Source of the DNA: Hypomesus transpacificus
Taxonomy: Eukaryota > Chordata > Actinopteri > Osmeriformes > Osmeridae
Assembly (NCBI RefSeq): GCF_021917145.1
Contig: NC_061063.1
Location: 5,026,510-5,090,509 of the forward strand
DNA: 64,000 bases
Direction: 5' to 3'
In this document: one piece after another, positions 30,301 to 53,913 of the stretch
Numbering within the stretch: position 1 is the first letter of the stretch
Layout: the number at the start of each line of letters is the position of its first letter
Notes under the pieces: generated by a model
What the model was told of the DNA's origin: nothing
Databases searched by the model: none
What the model saw: only the letters and a program-made list of their open reading frames with translations
Translations under genes and position numbers: made by a program

Positions 30301-32707
30301 AACTGTGAATAGAAATGTGAAACTCCTTGACTGTGACCTCCTTCTGAATCAGGCATTTATATTGTTCCCACGACTGTTCAGTGTGTATAATGGTGCCATA
30401 AAAAACAGACTGTTGAACCCTACAAAACTTTGGACACCAGAAATAAAGACATAACATGGAACAGGTTTAGTGAGAAGGCTGAGCAGGAGGAAGTCATTGT
30501 GGATTATGGATCCTTGACATCTAGTTCCAGTTTGGGAGGAGTCGAGTGATGCAAGTTACAGCAGATTTTTCACATAAGATTTCTCTGACGCATATCTCTT
30601 ATCTTTGTACGTATCGGTATGTATGGATGTGTGTGTGTGTTACCCATGTACAGTACCAGTCAAAAGTATAGACACTCTGGGAAAATGTGTCCATACTTTT
30701 GACTGGTACTGTATGTCTGTGAGCTCAGGAAGTAGTCAAAGTAAACTACGGGTCATATGACAGGTCAAATTAATTTAAACTTATGAGTCTCTGGCTAAAG
30801 GTTATACACACCACACCCTCATCCACAAGGACAGAGAGGAAGACGGTACACTTGTTAAAAATCAATCAAAAGGCCAGTGTGCTCTGGTCTACCAGCATGG
30901 GCTGCAGCTGACGTTTCCCTTCATTAACGCCCCCTAACATTAAGGGGTTATTCATCCCCCATTTCCTAGCATCTTCTCCACCTCAATTCACTTCTGTGAA
31001 ACATTTATACAAATCTGTTGATGGTAAAAATGTAGTCAACTTTGTCCTGCTTGTGGACTGGTGAATTAATCACAAGCTCAGCCACACTCCAGAGCTTTGG
31101 GTCACCACGGAGACTTGTTGCTAACAGCATCACACAGGCTAAGGAACACACTATAGGAGGTCATTATAGTCACACAAACATAGCGACCCTGGGGGAAGAG
31201 GACAATGTAATACACCTCAATGTCTCTTGAGTGTCAAGGCTAATTCCATTCATCTTTAGCCTTGGTTTTTTATTTGTTAGTTAGTTAGTTAGGCATGCAA
31301 GTCACTTGCTAGTCAATAATTTGCTTAGGATGGCTGCCAGTAAGTCTTGGTTGAATGGAAAACACCCGTGGCCTTGTGTATAGAAGTCTTAATGCAGAGA
31401 CTGGTGATGTGGACAAACCAGCTGACCAGGAAAAAGCCCTTCTAATGCTTGACCTTAAGGGAGTGGCCTTATTTAAAAAGGAATGCGGTGTCCAGTGAAG
31501 ACACAACCTCAACTCCTGATAACAGTAATGCATGACAGGCTATTACACAAACAATTTCCTGTTTCTGACTAAGCAGGGATGGAGACCACGAACACCAATT
31601 CATGGAACCCTCTTCCTTAACAAATGTGTTGAACCATGAGTAGACCTACCTGTGGCATACAAACAGGTAGTACAGAATTTACATGAGATGTATTATTGTG
31701 TACAGCCCATTCAGAGCCGTTTAAAGCATCCAACTTGACTATTTGCAAACCAAAGCAATTTTTTTTTCTTTACACAAGCGAAAGCCCATGTGGTTGTATG
31801 ATTAGGCTTCGAATAGGCTACATCCTAGTTATGAGGCACTGCGGCTCGTCAGTGGATGTAAGACTAGGTAGCCTACTGGTAAGCCTTGGCAGGATCACAA
31901 TCAATGCAAACACAAGAACCCAGTGACACGAGTCCTCTTAGACACCACCGCGCCAACATCACATTCAGTATGTGACCTTTATAAAACTACACTGAGAATA
32001 TAGACCAGCAAAATCTCGCTAGTGCTGTGTTACATCAAATGTACTTGACCCTATCTACTAAATGTCCTCATTTCATTCAAATTTGGCTCTGACCAACTGA
32101 ACTCATGCCAATGTTAGTATTGTGTCTACCTACTGGACTAACTGGACTAGCACCACTGTGTTACACACAGTGTAAAATGGTGTGTAACCTATTGTGCATG
32201 TGCTGCTAGGAGTCAGGTGGCTGAGCGGTTAGGGAATCGGGCAAGTAATCAGAAGGTTGCCGGATCGATTCCCCGCTGTGCCAAATGACGTTGTGTCCTT
32301 GTGCAAGGCACAATCTCCATGTACTTACTGTAAGTCGCTCTGGATAAGAGCGTCTGCTAAATGACTAAATGTAAATGTAGCCAACAAACTTGCTGAAATC
32401 ATCATTAGCAATTCAAAAATTGATCCAACATCATAAATACATTTTAATATGATTATTTAACCGTTGAGAGCCTACTTGCAAGTAAGAATTTACTGTTCTC
32501 TGTATACATGTAGGCATACAATAAAAAAATAGAGTCACGAAATATGTGTCGGAGAGCGTAATAATTCAAGTGTCCCATGTCCGCATCTTAATTGATGAAG
32601 ATTAACCGCTAATAAAGAACAGACCACACAAAACAACGGCTTGTGATGTCAAACAATGAGATGAGATACTCACCATACTCCGAGCTATCCTCTTGTTTTT
32701 TGCCCAT
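21321..32707 (-). CDS. slc44a4: Choline transporter-like protein 4 (SLC44A4/CTL4)
   Basis: Twenty-two minus-strand exons: 32674-32707, 28690-28738, 28283-28356, 27317-27395, 27067-27166, 26556-26681, 26398-26458, 25926-26046, 25308-25391, 24932-25044, 24685-24801, 24200-24299, 23888-23980, 23617-23719, 23139-23398, 22917-23011, 22464-22567, 22299-22372, 22056-22126, 21795-21889, 21597-21681, 21321-21433; 716 aa (human 710). This is a plasma-membrane carrier of the CTL family; human SLC44A4 carries choline and thiamine pyrophosphate. Visible marks: N-terminal [12 protein letters not shown], the first helix around [18 protein letters not shown], a cysteine-rich N-glycosylatable outer loop with LGRCLPN, and the family block [18 protein letters not shown]44A2 was the alternative; the N-terminus and the ehmt2 neighbour favour SLC44A4. 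The exon 13 donor (GTATCC) is weak but gives the expected ALYLATSG join. Intron 1 carries a SINE and a MITE. Confidence 0.93.
24301..24535. repeat. GA-rich minisatellite in slc44a4 intron
   Basis: Several imperfect copies of a unit of about 55 bases follow each other, built from GAGAGAGAGGGTGTGAGAG and GACAGAGAAAAGGAG. The tract starts directly beside the acceptor of the exon at 24200-24299. On the transcribed (minus) strand it is pyrimidine-rich. Confidence 0.85.
30649..30713. mobile_element. Short palindromic Tc1-like MITE
   Basis: The 65-bp near-perfect palindrome begins TACAGTACCAGTCAAAAGTA and ends with its complement, framed by TA on each side. A TA target site and this terminal word are typical of tiny Tc1/mariner-derived foldbacks common in fish. 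It lies in slc44a4 intron 1. Confidence 0.75.
32206..32378 (+). mobile_element. tRNA-derived SINE with pol III promoter
   Basis: An A-box-like TGGCTGAGCGGTTAG starts near 32218. A B-box-like GATCGATTCC, one base off GTTCGATTCC, lies near 32263. The 3' tail ends GAGCGTCTGCTAAATGA and ATGTAAATG. This order is that of a tRNA-headed fish SINE. It sits in slc44a4 intron 1, antisense to the gene, about 300 bases upstream of exon 1 in genomic terms. Confidence 0.85.
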
Positions 32708-33595
32708 GTTCTCGCCCGTTCTCCTCCTCCCTTAACCAAGAAAAGATCTCCTAAATGCTAATCGATAACAGAATGTAAAAGTAGCCTACTTGCTAACCCT
32801 GTTTGGGGACGCAACTAAAGTTGTTCTGTAGAAAATCTCTCCTCCTCCCTCCTGTAACTAGGTAGTGACATCACAAGTGCACCTGTTGAGGATGCGCACC
32901 TGTAGCGCTGGCTGGAGCTTCCCCGCCCAGTATTATCCCGTATTGCCAGGTATCCCATTATTGCCCTCTACCGTGGGATACAGAAACTGACAGAAATATA
33001 TGAGCCACCTTACTGCCATCCTCTTTATCAGTACATTATTATGTATCTTGCCTTTATATTCTAATGAAGGTTGGCCCCACACGTTTGCCAAGGCTACAAA
33101 ACCAAGTCTGTGTTTTATAGAAAATGTATAGAACAAAGATCAGCCCATTCCACAGCCAATTTATACTCAAATTTATTACATTTTGAACAAAACAAATGCA
33201 TGTATATATATATAAAAAAACATGAAGCAGACATACTGAATATGACCTTAATGCAACCCTTAGTTCCATAATGTAATGAGTTTCACAGCAGTGGACTGAT
33301 GTGTTCCTGTAGAGTTCCATAAAATACACTGCGCTATTTGGCACAGCAAAAACCTTAGCACACCTGGTATTTCATAGTATAGCTGTGCAACTGAATGATT
33401 TTTCTTGCAAAAGAGCAGAGCACCATTACAGTAAAGATATACTGTATTTATTGTCCTAGTCTTTCACGTCCCGTACAAAGGTATGAAGGCCTCACTTGTG
33501 CGATTCATCTAAACAGTAACTGCACACACTGACAGGGAAATTAAAGTAACATGACAAAATAGCTAACAGAACATGCTACAGGCCTCAAGCGATGC
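32708..33595. other. slc44a4 promoter region and ehmt2 3' flank
   Basis: Both genes are transcribed leftward, so these 888 bases hold the ehmt2 3' UTR and then the slc44a4 promoter and 5' UTR. TTTATT at 33447-33452 (AATAAA on the minus strand) lies about 145 bases past the ehmt2 stop and is the likely poly(A) signal. No TATA box is evident for slc44a4. Confidence 0.6.
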
Positions 33596-42854
<9,259 letters not shown>

Positions 42855-43695
42855 GTTTTCACTTTGCATTCAACGTAGTTCACGTAGAGTTGCGTTCATT
42901 GCACGCAGGGAGGTTAGGTTGCACGTTGTCGACGTGACACGCCCCGCCTGTAACTGCCGTGCCCTGTTAACCGTAGCTGCTGGTCCTGCATCAGTCTCAT
43001 TCCGCTGAACTCATAAAACGAAACGGGGAAATCGAATTAAGGACTGAATCACAGTCAGCCCATAGTAAAATAAGGGAAGTAAAATGTCCTTTCAGACCAA
43101 ACGTAAACACAGCCAGCTAACTTAGCTCCTAATACATCAACAAGTTATCGAACGAAATTTGTATGTACTGGTAAGTAGATTGAAATGAGCGACACATCTA
43201 AAACATGTATAAGAAACTGAAAAGCTAGACGACAGTTATTAACAGTTTAACGCCAGTCAGAAGCATGACAAGAGAAACCCCTTGTGTTTTAGCTTGCTAG
43301 CTAGCTTGCTACTAGTAACGTACCTGGTTACTGATTCTGCCTAACAATACATGTCTTTTAAATCTAGGTTGTCTAGCCAACCAACTACAGTACATGTAAA
43401 GTAATGCTAAGGAACGACTGCTTAGTTTAATCTTAAAGTGTCGATACAACAAGGAAGGCCTAGCATTAGACTGGCACTACATTTCAAAACAATAAAGCAA
43501 GTCCTTTTGGGAAATTACAAGGAAACATAGCCTAGAACATTTTTCAGTTATTTCATGTGTTACGTAATTCTTCTACAAAGTAGGTTGCCATTATTTAATT
43601 TGAGTTGTTTCGCTAAAACTTTGCTGTCACCCCCCTTCTTTCATCCCTCCCTTTCTTTTCTTTCCATCCCTATTTTTCTATCTAACCTCTTCCAG
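42855..43695. promoter_or_regulatory. Divergent promoter region, ehmt2 / zbtb12
   Basis: The ehmt2 start codon (42854, minus) and the first zbtb12 coding exon (acceptor before 43696) face away from each other. A strong donor GTAAGT at 43171 suggests a zbtb12 5' noncoding exon ending at 43170 and spliced to 43696. Both promoters then fall in roughly 300 bases (42855-43170). No TATA box is apparent. Confidence 0.55.
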
Positions 43696-43734
43696 GATTT
43701 TACACACACACATATTCTGCCAGAGACTGTGAAG

Positions 43735-46322
43735 ATGGGGATGCTGTGTTTCCGGTTGCCCGGTCACGGTGACACCACCCTGAAGCACATGAACTCGCTG
43801 AGGTCCAAGCAGCACTTCTGTGATATCACCATTGTAGCGAGCGGCAGCCAGACGTTTCGGGGACACAAGGTGGTGCTGGCTGCCTGCTCTCCTTTCCTCA
43901 GAGATCAGTTCTTGCTCAACCCTTCCTCAAAACTACAGGTACAACCCATGGTCTAAAACAAGTCTCAATATGTAGCCTTCCTAATACAGTATAGGGGATA
44001 ACATCATCCACTAATAGCATATCCAGTCATTCTGTATAGGCTGATTTCATATCTGAGGCAGCTAGACAGGAGTACACCGTTTTTGGGTTGTTTGGGCTAA
44101 TCCATCCAATTTCCTGGTAGGGGATGCCAGCCTAATACTTTCACTTCTCCATCCAGATCTCCAGAAGGTCACAACGGCCCGGGATGGTGCTATAGTCGTT
44201 GGCTCTGTTCTTATCAGTGTTACACAGACATAGTTTGAGGCATATTACAGCAGCAAAACATTATGATAGAATATTTGAACACATTTAGTACTGTGACCAA
44301 CAGACATATTTAGCATACTACCTGACAGATCCCCCCCCCCCTCCCAGGTGTCAGTGCTTCACAGTTCCAGTGTGCTGTGGGATCTGCTCCTGTCCTGTTA
44401 CACTGGGGTGCTGCAGTTCAGCCACAAGGAGATCGTGAACTACCTGACAGCCGCTAGCTACCTGCAGATGGAGCACGTTGTGGAGAGATGTCGAGGAGCC
44501 CTGAACAAATACATGCAGCCGAGGAACCCCAGTCCACCCCAGGTGAGCTGTAGTCTTCAACATGATCATCTCATGGCCCGAGGAACCCCAGTCCACCCCA
44601 GGTGAGCTGTAGTCTTCAACATGATCATCTCATGGCCCGAGGAACCCCAGTCCACCCCAGGTGAGCTGTAGTCTTCAACATGATCATCTCATGGCCTCGG
44701 AGGTTGTTTGAAGTCAACAGCTGACTGAATGCAGTTTACGATCCCGATTGTGATGGCCTTCAGACGTGGAAATTCAATGAAAAGTCTTTAGATTACTGAT
44801 TATACTTTAGCTTTGTGATATAGCTTATTAAATAAGGGTTCCTATGTGGTCAGGCCATTTCTCAAAATGTTTAAGTGCACCTCATCTTCAAATATTAACT
44901 TGACAGCAGAACTGTTAAATAACCTACATTTTGAAAAATCTAAAATGATCTTTACATCTTTCTTTTTTTAATCCTTGCTTCTTTTCAGAGCATAAAAACA
45001 GAGGAGGGCTATTCGCTTCCCTCTATGTCACCTGTTGACCATTCCTCTTCTGCACAGTCCCCGGGTGATACCACTGACACACATACCCAGACAACCAACG
45101 ATACCTGCGGCTCACTGGATGATTCCCTGATAAAGGTGTGGGTGTGTTCACCTGCAAAACAATGGATGCATCTGTCTGGCTAGTGCCAGTGCAATGTTCA
45201 GCAGTTAACATGATGGTCAAATTTGCACCACTCATTCCTAGTGTCTGGTTGTTTCAGGTGAATATCTTAGAAGATGAGGAGTCCAGAGAAGACTATGGTG
45301 TCGACCAGGTGTACATTCAGGAGACCGGGCAGGTGATAGTCACCAAAAGAGAGGCAGAGGGTGACGAAGCCGACCCCACGGAGGAGCATGTTTACCTGGG
45401 GACGGACAGCATCATGGTGGAGGGTGATAGGGCAGAGGGAGAAGGGGAAGACACCGCCTCAACAGCAACAGATCTGTGTATTAGCGGATTCATGAGGGAG
45501 GGGCTCAACGCTCTGAGACGCCGTCTCTCTGAGCCTAAAGGGGGTCGGGGGAGAGGAAGGGGGAGGGGGTTTAAGAAGAGGAAATGGAGCTCCTTCAACG
45601 AGAGGAGGTCTGTAGGGGTTTCCTTTCCAGAAGAGTGGCCCTTTCCTACCGCAGGGGACATCACGGGGCAGGGCTTCGGCCTGGACTTCAGCCAGGAGGC
45701 ACTGAGGGCGGCCTACCTGGCTGGCGAGCTCCCCCAGCTGGACTTCAGGGTCGGGGAGACTCAAGGAGAGGAGGCCACCCCTGGAGATGCTGGTGGTACA
45801 GCCCATTATAGCTTGGATGAGGAAGGTCGACTGGAGATGGGGGCCTTACCAACGGACGAAGTGGGTGACGAGTCCGTGGCAGTGGTAGGGTCCACTTCCA
45901 GCGGCGCGGGGCCAGTGGCATGTGAGCACTGCGGACTAACGTTCCCCTCGGCCCACTCGCTGGCCGTCCACTCCCGCTCCACCCACCTGCTGTACGTGTG
46001 CCCTTGCTGTGGGAAGCACTTCCACCACTCCACCAACCTGGACCGTCACATGAGCGTCCACCGGGGGGCCAAGTCCCACAGCTGCCCGCTGTGCTTCAAG
46101 ACCTTCACCCAGAAGTCCACGCTGTGCGACCACATGAACCTTCACAGCGGCGAGCGGCCGCACCACTGTGCCTACTGTCACGCTCGCTTCGCCCACAAGC
46201 CCGCCCTGCGGCGCCACCTGAAGGAGCAGCACGGGAAGACGACGGGGCAGAACTCTCTCCACGAGCAGGCGGAGAAGCAGAGGGAGCAGGGGGAAGGAGG
46301 GGGGGGGGCTGCCTCTCAATGA
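43735..46322 (+). CDS. zbtb12: BTB/POZ and C2H2 zinc-finger protein ZBTB12
   Basis: Four coding exons: 43735-43938, 44348-44542, 44989-45135, 45258-46322, in phase, giving 536 aa. It is a nuclear DNA-binding regulator of the BTB-ZF family. The BTB domain covers about residues 20-125 ([52 protein letters not shown]). An acidic and basic linker includes [15 protein letters not shown]. Four C2H2 fingers start near residue 404 ([29 protein letters not shown]) and end [10 protein letters not shown], the sequence that marks ZBTB12. The exon at 43696 begins with a short 5' UTR; the ATG at 43735 was chosen because MLCFRLPGH aligns with the family N-terminus. Exon 2 ends inside a 59-bp triplication that repeats its donor. 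It is convergent with nelfe and divergent from ehmt2. Confidence 0.94.
44521..44697. repeat. zbtb12: 59-bp tandem triplication over the zbtb12 exon 2 donor
   Basis: Three practically identical copies begin at 44521, 44580 and 44639. Each starts GAGGAACCCCAGTCCACC and carries the exon end CCCCAG with the donor GTGAGC. The same donor therefore occurs at 44543, 44602 and 44661. Confidence 0.95.
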
Positions 46323-46977
46323 GGCGGAGAGGTCTGGCATGACGACGTGAGACAGAGACAGGCAGATCAGCTAGCCCTTGTTGGTGTTGTGGGGGTGGGG
46401 GATGAAATGTTACTTGGGATTTAAAGTGTGATTTTGGAACAGGATGAGTGTGTGTGTGTGTGTGTCATGAAGGGAATACTACTGTTTTATTTTTAGACCC
46501 TAGAGACCTCCTTTAGACTCCTAGTATTCACTGGTTTACCAATAAAATATTCTGTATTTATTATTAAATGATTTTAAACAATGTGAGTTTCTTGTTATGA
46601 ACTGAAAAACCAAATGCCAATTAAACCATCTGCTAAATGAATAAGATGGGAGTGTTAGTATAGATAGACACTGTCACATTATTGGCAGACTAAGTGTAAT
46701 TGACTCTTATGCAAAACAAGGACCTCAAACTACTCAACGGAAAAAGGTATTGATGTGATTTATTGACCGTCTCAAAACAACTGAGTACAAAAGCAGACGT
46801 ATTGTTGACCTCGTCCTCATCTAATAGCACACAAAAGAAAAAGCATACAATATGAGACTGACACACAGTGCAGTTCATAGCTAACACAATTGACAACAAA
46901 AACTAAAATGCAGAAGAGAAATAAAAACAAAATGCTCTGTTCTTCTCTGGTCCACAGGGTGGCAAGACTCCTCTGGT
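46323..46977. other. Convergent 3' ends of zbtb12 and nelfe
   Basis: AATAAA at 46541-46546 suits zbtb12, about 220 bases past its stop. TTTATT at 46759-46764 (minus AATAAA) suits nelfe, about 215 bases past its stop. A GT microsatellite is at about 46449-46465. No coding sequence is seen, and no complement C2/CFB gene lies here. Confidence 0.65.
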
Positions 46978-49265
46978 TCACAAGAAATCTTCACTGTAGA
47001 CAACTTGATTCCTCTTGTCCCTGTACGAACCTTTGGCACTGTTCTGAACAGCTGGGAAGAGGAGAAAACATACGATTTGTTGACAATTAGCACATAGATC
47101 AGATGCCATACTCAGAAAAGGATTTTCGTTTTTGCTGGGTAATTTAACAACCCTATGGTGTACGACCTAGTGATACTTACCCAGCGAGGCCCAGACAGAT
47201 TTGCCAGTAGCTGCATCCAGCATTGGTTGCTTTCTGGCAATGCTGACTTTGATAGGGATCTCCCCTACTGTACTTCCATTCAGCTGAGAGACAGGAGAGA
47301 GACAGCAGCACCTCCAGGTCAGATGAATACCATGTGGGATACAGTGATGTGAGGACCCTAAACCGGCCTACAGTGCCTCACCTCAGCAACCACCTGATCC
47401 GCTGACTCCATCTTCTCAAAGGTGATGAACGCGCAACTTAAGGTAAAAGTGAGAAGGGATATGAGTAGGAGAAAAACCGACCACATACAAGTTCAATTCT
47501 TCAAAACCATGTGTTTGCACTGTAATCAAGTATTTTGTCGCTGTGCTGTCTTACTTGTGCGGGTTGTCCATTGTGAGGTCTATGATGTTGCCATGCAGTG
47601 AGAAGGCAGAGCGCAGGCTGTCCTCCACCAGGCCAGAGCCATACACGTACACTGTGTTCCCCTTCCTCACCCCCCGCCGCTCCGGGTATGAGTCCGATCC
47701 TGGCACAGGAGAATTGAAAGGCAGAAGAAGAAAGTCTTCATTTGATTCATTTAGCAGACGCTTTTATCCAAGTGACCATTGAATAGTGATATACTAAGTA
47801 AAGCTGATCATCAAGGACAAAACCATGGAAGGAGAGTAAGAAATAAATACAATGTTTTATGGTCAGTGATTAAAATAAGCAATTTGTGTATAGGATTACG
47901 AACATGACATTATAAAATATGGGCAGCCGATAGGGCGGCGACTCACGTCTGAACGGTCCGTCTCTGTCTCTCTCCCGGTCTCGTTCCCTGCTCCTGTCCC
48001 TCTCTCTGTCGTGCTCCCTATCCCTGTCCCTCTCTCTGTCGTGCTCCCTATCCCTGTCCCTTCCTCTGTCGCGATCTCTCTCCCTGTCCCTCTCTCTCTC
48101 TCTGTCTTTCTCTCTGTCCACCTCCCGTTCGCGCTCTCTGTCCCGGTCCACGTCCCTGCTGGTGAACACGACACCGGGGTCCTCGTCGTCACGGGAACGC
48201 TCCCGCTCGCCTGGGCTGACAAAGCTGACGCAGAGGAAGAGATGTTAGGAGGAGGGATGTTTGACTTCCAAGCAGAGGAAACAGAGAGTAGAAAACACGA
48301 TGCCGTTAATTATTCACAAGAGCTTTTAGGGTTACCTCTCATACAGAGATTTTCTGCTGGCTCTCTTGCCGGACTAGAGGGAAAAATTTTAAAATTTAAA
48401 AGAGAACAGATTCTGTTATCTTCTGAAAAGATTTTTACGCCATGTTGAAATACTACGGAAATTTGAACCCTAAAGGAGGATTCTATTCCGTTATTAGGAT
48501 TTTCCCTTGTAATCTTAGTACCTCAGGTAGCTCTTCATCAATGGAGACGCTCCTTTGGAATGGTAGGAAGGCTGGAATTGGGCCTTTTTCTGGGTCCTTG
48601 AGGAAGAACAGATTTGAACTGATAAGTGCTGGTTCATAAGGGTAATACCCGTAAGACAGTTATGTACTATTTATGCTTGTACCACATGTATCCACCTTTA
48701 GTTTGATCTCTAGTGTTCTGGAGCGTTTAAAGCCAGAGTTTTTGTTTTCTGACTTGATTGCACTTATGGCTCCGGACTTGATCAACATTTTAGCCTGCTC
48801 CGTAGCTGTCGCTGTGTCGACTACAGGCTGGTCTGACAGGGCTAGGAAAAGTAAGGAGAGAGAGAGCACAGTGAGAGACAAGCTAATATGCAGGGATTCC
48901 ATGGAAATAGGCACATCATTTTAAATGAATATTTGTATTTTGAAGAGAAAACTATGATCAGTGAAAACACACATACTCCGTTTTAAACCACTCTGATTCG
49001 TCTGGCTTGTTGAACTCTGCTTTTTCAAAGCCATTAGGGCTTTTTTCTTGAGGAGAGAGAAAATACATTGTAAATAGGGAAAATAGGCTGGTTATTGGTC
49101 TACTGAATACCACACCCATACTTTTTTACAATTAGTAATGGTATCGCAGTTTTTTCTTGAAAAAAGTGATGTTTGTTTCTATTTAGATACCTTCTTTTTG
49201 AGTTTGGCATATTTTTTCTGCAACGACTCCTCTTCCTCTGTCAGAGAGCTAGGGAAGACCACCAT
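46978..49265 (-). CDS. nelfe: Negative elongation factor subunit E (NELF-E, RD protein)
   Basis: Ten minus-strand exons: 49191-49265, 48977-49046, 48696-48841, 48522-48596, 48336-48373, 47947-48224, 47555-47699, 47382-47436, 47181-47283, 46978-47051, giving 352 aa. NELF-E is the RNA-binding subunit of NELF, which with DSIF holds RNA polymerase II in promoter-proximal pause. The N-terminus has a coiled-coil-prone [16 protein letters not shown]. Then come [18 protein letters not shown] and [19 protein letters not shown], conserved in NELF-E. Exon 6 (about residues 135-227) encodes the Arg-Asp/Arg-Glu dipeptide tract that names the protein. The RRM runs from about 238 (KGNTVYVYG) through [15 protein letters not shown]. 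The end keeps [15 protein letters not shown] and [14 protein letters not shown] 5' noncoding exon is likely, since an acceptor TTCACAG precedes the start exon. It is divergent from skiv2l. Confidence 0.96.
47748..47777. repeat. Fish retroposon tail fragment in nelfe intron
   Basis: CATTTAGCAGACGCTTTTAT followed by CCAAGTGACC is the same tail core, in the opposite orientation, as that ending the SINE at 32206-32378. Confidence 0.7.
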
Positions 49266-49905
49266 GGCAAACCTTTCTGTGAACACAGAGATTAATTCAT
49301 GATATCAGTAAACAGTAGCTAGCCAACAAGTATATGTTTAAAAGCAATATATGTTTGCAGCTAGTTAATTTTCTAACTAGTTATCTAGTTAGCCAGTCAA
49401 GTATAGTGCCTAGTCTATCTCGATTACCACTCATTCACAATGAAAACAACCTCTTGCAACGCTGTCGTTTTGTTAGCAGGTATGATCAAGAAAAACCATA
49501 CGATACATTAATTTTACTACACAACTACACATAGACCAAAACACAAATTGAGAATTGTTATGATGTTGATATAGTACCAGTGTATCCGTCTCTACAGTCT
49601 GTTTTCTCCCGACTCCAAACTTGACGAAACACTTGCGCATGAATATGACGTAAAGTGTCTTTGTTGTCTGGCGAGGATATTGTAAGAATGTCTTATACAA
49701 GTAAATAAATAAATTAGGTACTATTTAAAAATACGAATAGATGCATGTCACTAAGTATTATATTATTATGTTGTCTACAAGTATTTTTTTGTTGTTGTAT
49801 CGTTTCAAATACACTTCCGCTAATCACAACTGTAACTTCCGACGCGACGCGACACAGTACTGACAGTGTTGCAGCTGCACAGAAACTTATACTTGCGGAG
49901 GAGAC
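49266..49905. promoter_or_regulatory. Divergent promoter region, nelfe / skiv2l
   Basis: Only 640 bases separate the two start codons. Two ETS-type sites on the minus strand, ACTTCCG near 49812 and near 49835, lie within 100 bases of the skiv2l start, next to a CpG-rich GACGCGACGCGAC. No TATA box is seen. The 5' noncoding part of nelfe probably begins around 49600. Confidence 0.6.
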
Positions 49906-53580
<3,675 letters not shown>

Positions 53581-53680
53581 NNNNNNNNNNNNNNNNNNNN
53601 NNNNNNNNNNNNNNNNNNNNNNNNNNNNNNNNNNNNNNNNNNNNNNNNNNNNNNNNNNNNNNNNNNNNNNNNNNNNNNNN
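53581..53680. other. Assembly gap (100 N) inside skiv2l
   Basis: Exactly 100 N, the usual placeholder for a gap of unknown size. The left edge ends in a GT microsatellite, a likely cause of the break. Exons for about 600 residues of Ski2 are missing between 53428 and 53914, so the real gap must be several kilobases. Confidence 0.97.
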
Positions 53681-53913
53681 CACGGTTTTCTCTCAAATAT
53701 GTGTGTGAAAGTGGTGGTGTTAGTGTGGCTGGATAAGATGCTTTATGATGTTTACAGTACATCTGGGAATATTGTTAGTGTGGGGAAAGGTCTTGTACTG
53801 TAAACTTGAATATCCCCAACTGTCTCTTCCCCTTCCTTTTGTCGCTATCTCTTTCCTCCACCTTTTACCCCCCCCCCCTCCATCTTTCTCTCCCTCTCTC
53901 TCCCGTGTGTCAG

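Noticed and set aside
21321-32707. Assignment as SLC44A2
   Set aside because: The [13 protein letters not shown]-terminus and adjacency to ehmt2 fit SLC44A4. SLC44A2 differs at both ends.
45392-46340. Long antisense frames across the large zbtb12 exon
   Set aside because: They are shadows of GC-rich zinc-finger coding sequence with no family similarity or splice support.
47870-48222. Alternative Arg/Thr/Glu-rich frames over the nelfe RD exon
   Set aside because: They are frame shadows of the repetitive RD tract. Only one frame joins neighbouring exons in phase.
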